DNA from: Bradyrhizobium sp. Ash2021
Lineage (GTDB): Bacteria; Pseudomonadota; Alphaproteobacteria; Rhizobiales; Xanthobacteraceae
Length of the DNA: 64,000 nucleotides
Assembly: GCF_031202265.1 (NCBI RefSeq)
Contig: NZ_CP100604.1
Span: 3,640,501-3,704,500 of the forward strand
Direction: 5' to 3'
The position numbers and the translations under genes were made by a program. Shown here in pieces: positions 63,449 to 64,000 of the stretch. The first letter of the stretch is position 1. Every line of letters starts with the position of its first letter. The notes beneath the pieces are model-generated. The model was not told where the DNA came from, did no database searches, and saw nothing but the letters and a program-made list of their open reading frames with translations.

Positions 63449-63699
63449 CCCGTAGGAATAGGGGGACAGCCGCTCGACCGTGGCTTGGTTCCTCGCTTGT
63501 CGATCGGCACCTTGCAATTGTCGATCCGCTGCTCGTCCGTCCACTTCGGCCCGAGCCGCTCCTTGCCGGTCAGCGTTTCCTGCTGGACGGTCGCGTTCGG
63601 TGCAGGCTGGTCAGGCGATCGCGCATTCTGGGCGACCGCGGACCATGTGAGACAGATGGCGAAGATGAAGACGATCGATGTTCCGTATGGGAATCGCAT
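63445..63699 (-). CDS. Small secreted protein upstream of the glycosidase
   Basis: Exported protein of 84 residues with a signal peptide to about 22 (VFIFAICLTWSAVAQ) and a short polar mature part (PKWTDEQRIDNCKVPIDKRG). Two cysteines remain in the mature chain and could form a disulfide. GAGG lies five bases before the ATG at 63699. Its stop overlaps the glycosidase start, so the two are co-translated. No family is recognised, but such small proteins are frequent in Bradyrhizobium. Confidence 0.65.
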   Translation of the reverse strand: MRFPYGTSIVFIFAICLTWSAVAQNARSPDQPAPNATVQQETLTGKERLGPKWTDEQRIDNCKVPIDKRGTKPRSSGCPPIPTG

Positions 63700-63835
63700 G
63701 GTGGCCTCGCAAAATCTCGACGCTGTGACACAGCGCGAATGGAGAATCGCGCGATCGAACACCGCCTGGATTTCTCTTTCCACCCGAAACCCGCGTTCGA
63801 CCGGCGATTGCGGCAATCATATCCTGTCGCGCTTT

Positions 63836-63890
63836 GTCCGAGCGAAATTTGTCCAAGAGCGAAATGGTTTTGTCCAAGAGAGAAGTATCG
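63836..63890. repeat. Short direct repeats at the right edge
   Basis: TTTGTCC(A)AGAGCGAAAT-type units repeat three times with small differences. The remaining bases to 64000 hold no gene I can support; reading frames there are repeat-driven. Confidence 0.5.
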
Positions 63891-64000
63891 GCTCTCAAAG
63901 GTGCTTGGCCTGCGCTGTTCCGTACTTGCGCTGTTTCCGAGGCCGCCCTAGGTTCAACCTCGGCGCGACATCGCGCCAAACTACTTGCAAGCTAGTTGGG

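Noticed and set aside
63611..63979. Minus-strand frame at the right edge
   Set aside because: It overlaps the secreted protein gene in another frame and is formed by the TTTGTCCAAGAG repeats.

Overview
The window looks like a chromosomal stretch of a Bradyrhizobium-type alphaproteobacterium (Nitrobacteraceae). The grounds are high GC, Bradyrhizobium-style dispersed palindromic repeats, gene content (oxalyl-CoA decarboxylase and formyl-CoA transferase, Bug-type binding proteins, IlvD, XoxF with glutathione-linked formaldehyde oxidation) and GGAGG-type ribosome sites. This is inferred from gene content, not from a database search.

Layout. 1-6.4 kb: a quinone-oxidoreductase-like gene, a nitronate monooxygenase, a CBS-domain protein, two paralogous oxalate/formate-type MFS carriers and an unlisted 45-residue gene with its own terminator. 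6.4-12.3 kb: an accessory region (TetR, VOC, a broken dehalogenase, two NmrA-like genes, DoxX, HxlR) with an integrase remnant beside 3' halves of tRNA-Gly and tRNA-Arg. 12.3-18.6 kb: an oxalate locus, gntR-oxc-frc divergent from a large NDP-forming-type acyl-CoA ligase. A 17-bp palindrome, TGGCATACCAAATGCCA, occurs twice between gntR and the ligase gene, and related copies lie before the CBS, MFS and 45-residue genes, so these probably form one GntR regulon.

18.6-26.2 kb: a second accessory region (hydrolases, LysR, a DUF1254/DUF1214 protein, AraC, GST) containing pieces of broken genes and several copies of a dispersed repeat. 26.2-33.3 kb: VanZ-like protein, a two-subunit ThDP decarboxylase, a Bug-type binding protein, an amidohydrolase, a 2-hydroxyacid dehydrogenase and ilvD. 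33.5-34.7 kb: an intact IS30-family element. 34.8-37.6 kb: an AEC carrier, small membrane proteins and a LuxR-type regulator.

37.9-46.2 kb: a NitT/TauT-type ABC transporter, a Crp/Fnr regulator and a DUF971 protein face a four-gene redox cluster: an AprA-like flavoprotein, an AprB-like 2x[4Fe-4S] ferredoxin, a HEAT-repeat protein and a 7Fe ferredoxin. I recognise the folds but not the pathway, and regard this as the best candidate for an undescribed system.

46.6-61.8 kb: a periplasmic C1/alcohol oxidation region. It holds three quinoprotein alcohol dehydrogenases, each with the Asp-X-Asp motif of lanthanide-dependent enzymes, along with a Rieske protein, an IorAB-type molybdenum hydroxylase, the operon xoxF-cytochrome c-glutathione formaldehyde dehydrogenase-gfa, an AraC regulator, and an operon of PQQ dehydrogenase, cytochrome c and a XoxJ-like binding protein. 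Methanol would be oxidised to formaldehyde in the periplasm, trapped on glutathione by Gfa and oxidised to S-formylglutathione. A conserved secreted protein, a GH79-like glycosidase and a small secreted protein close the window.
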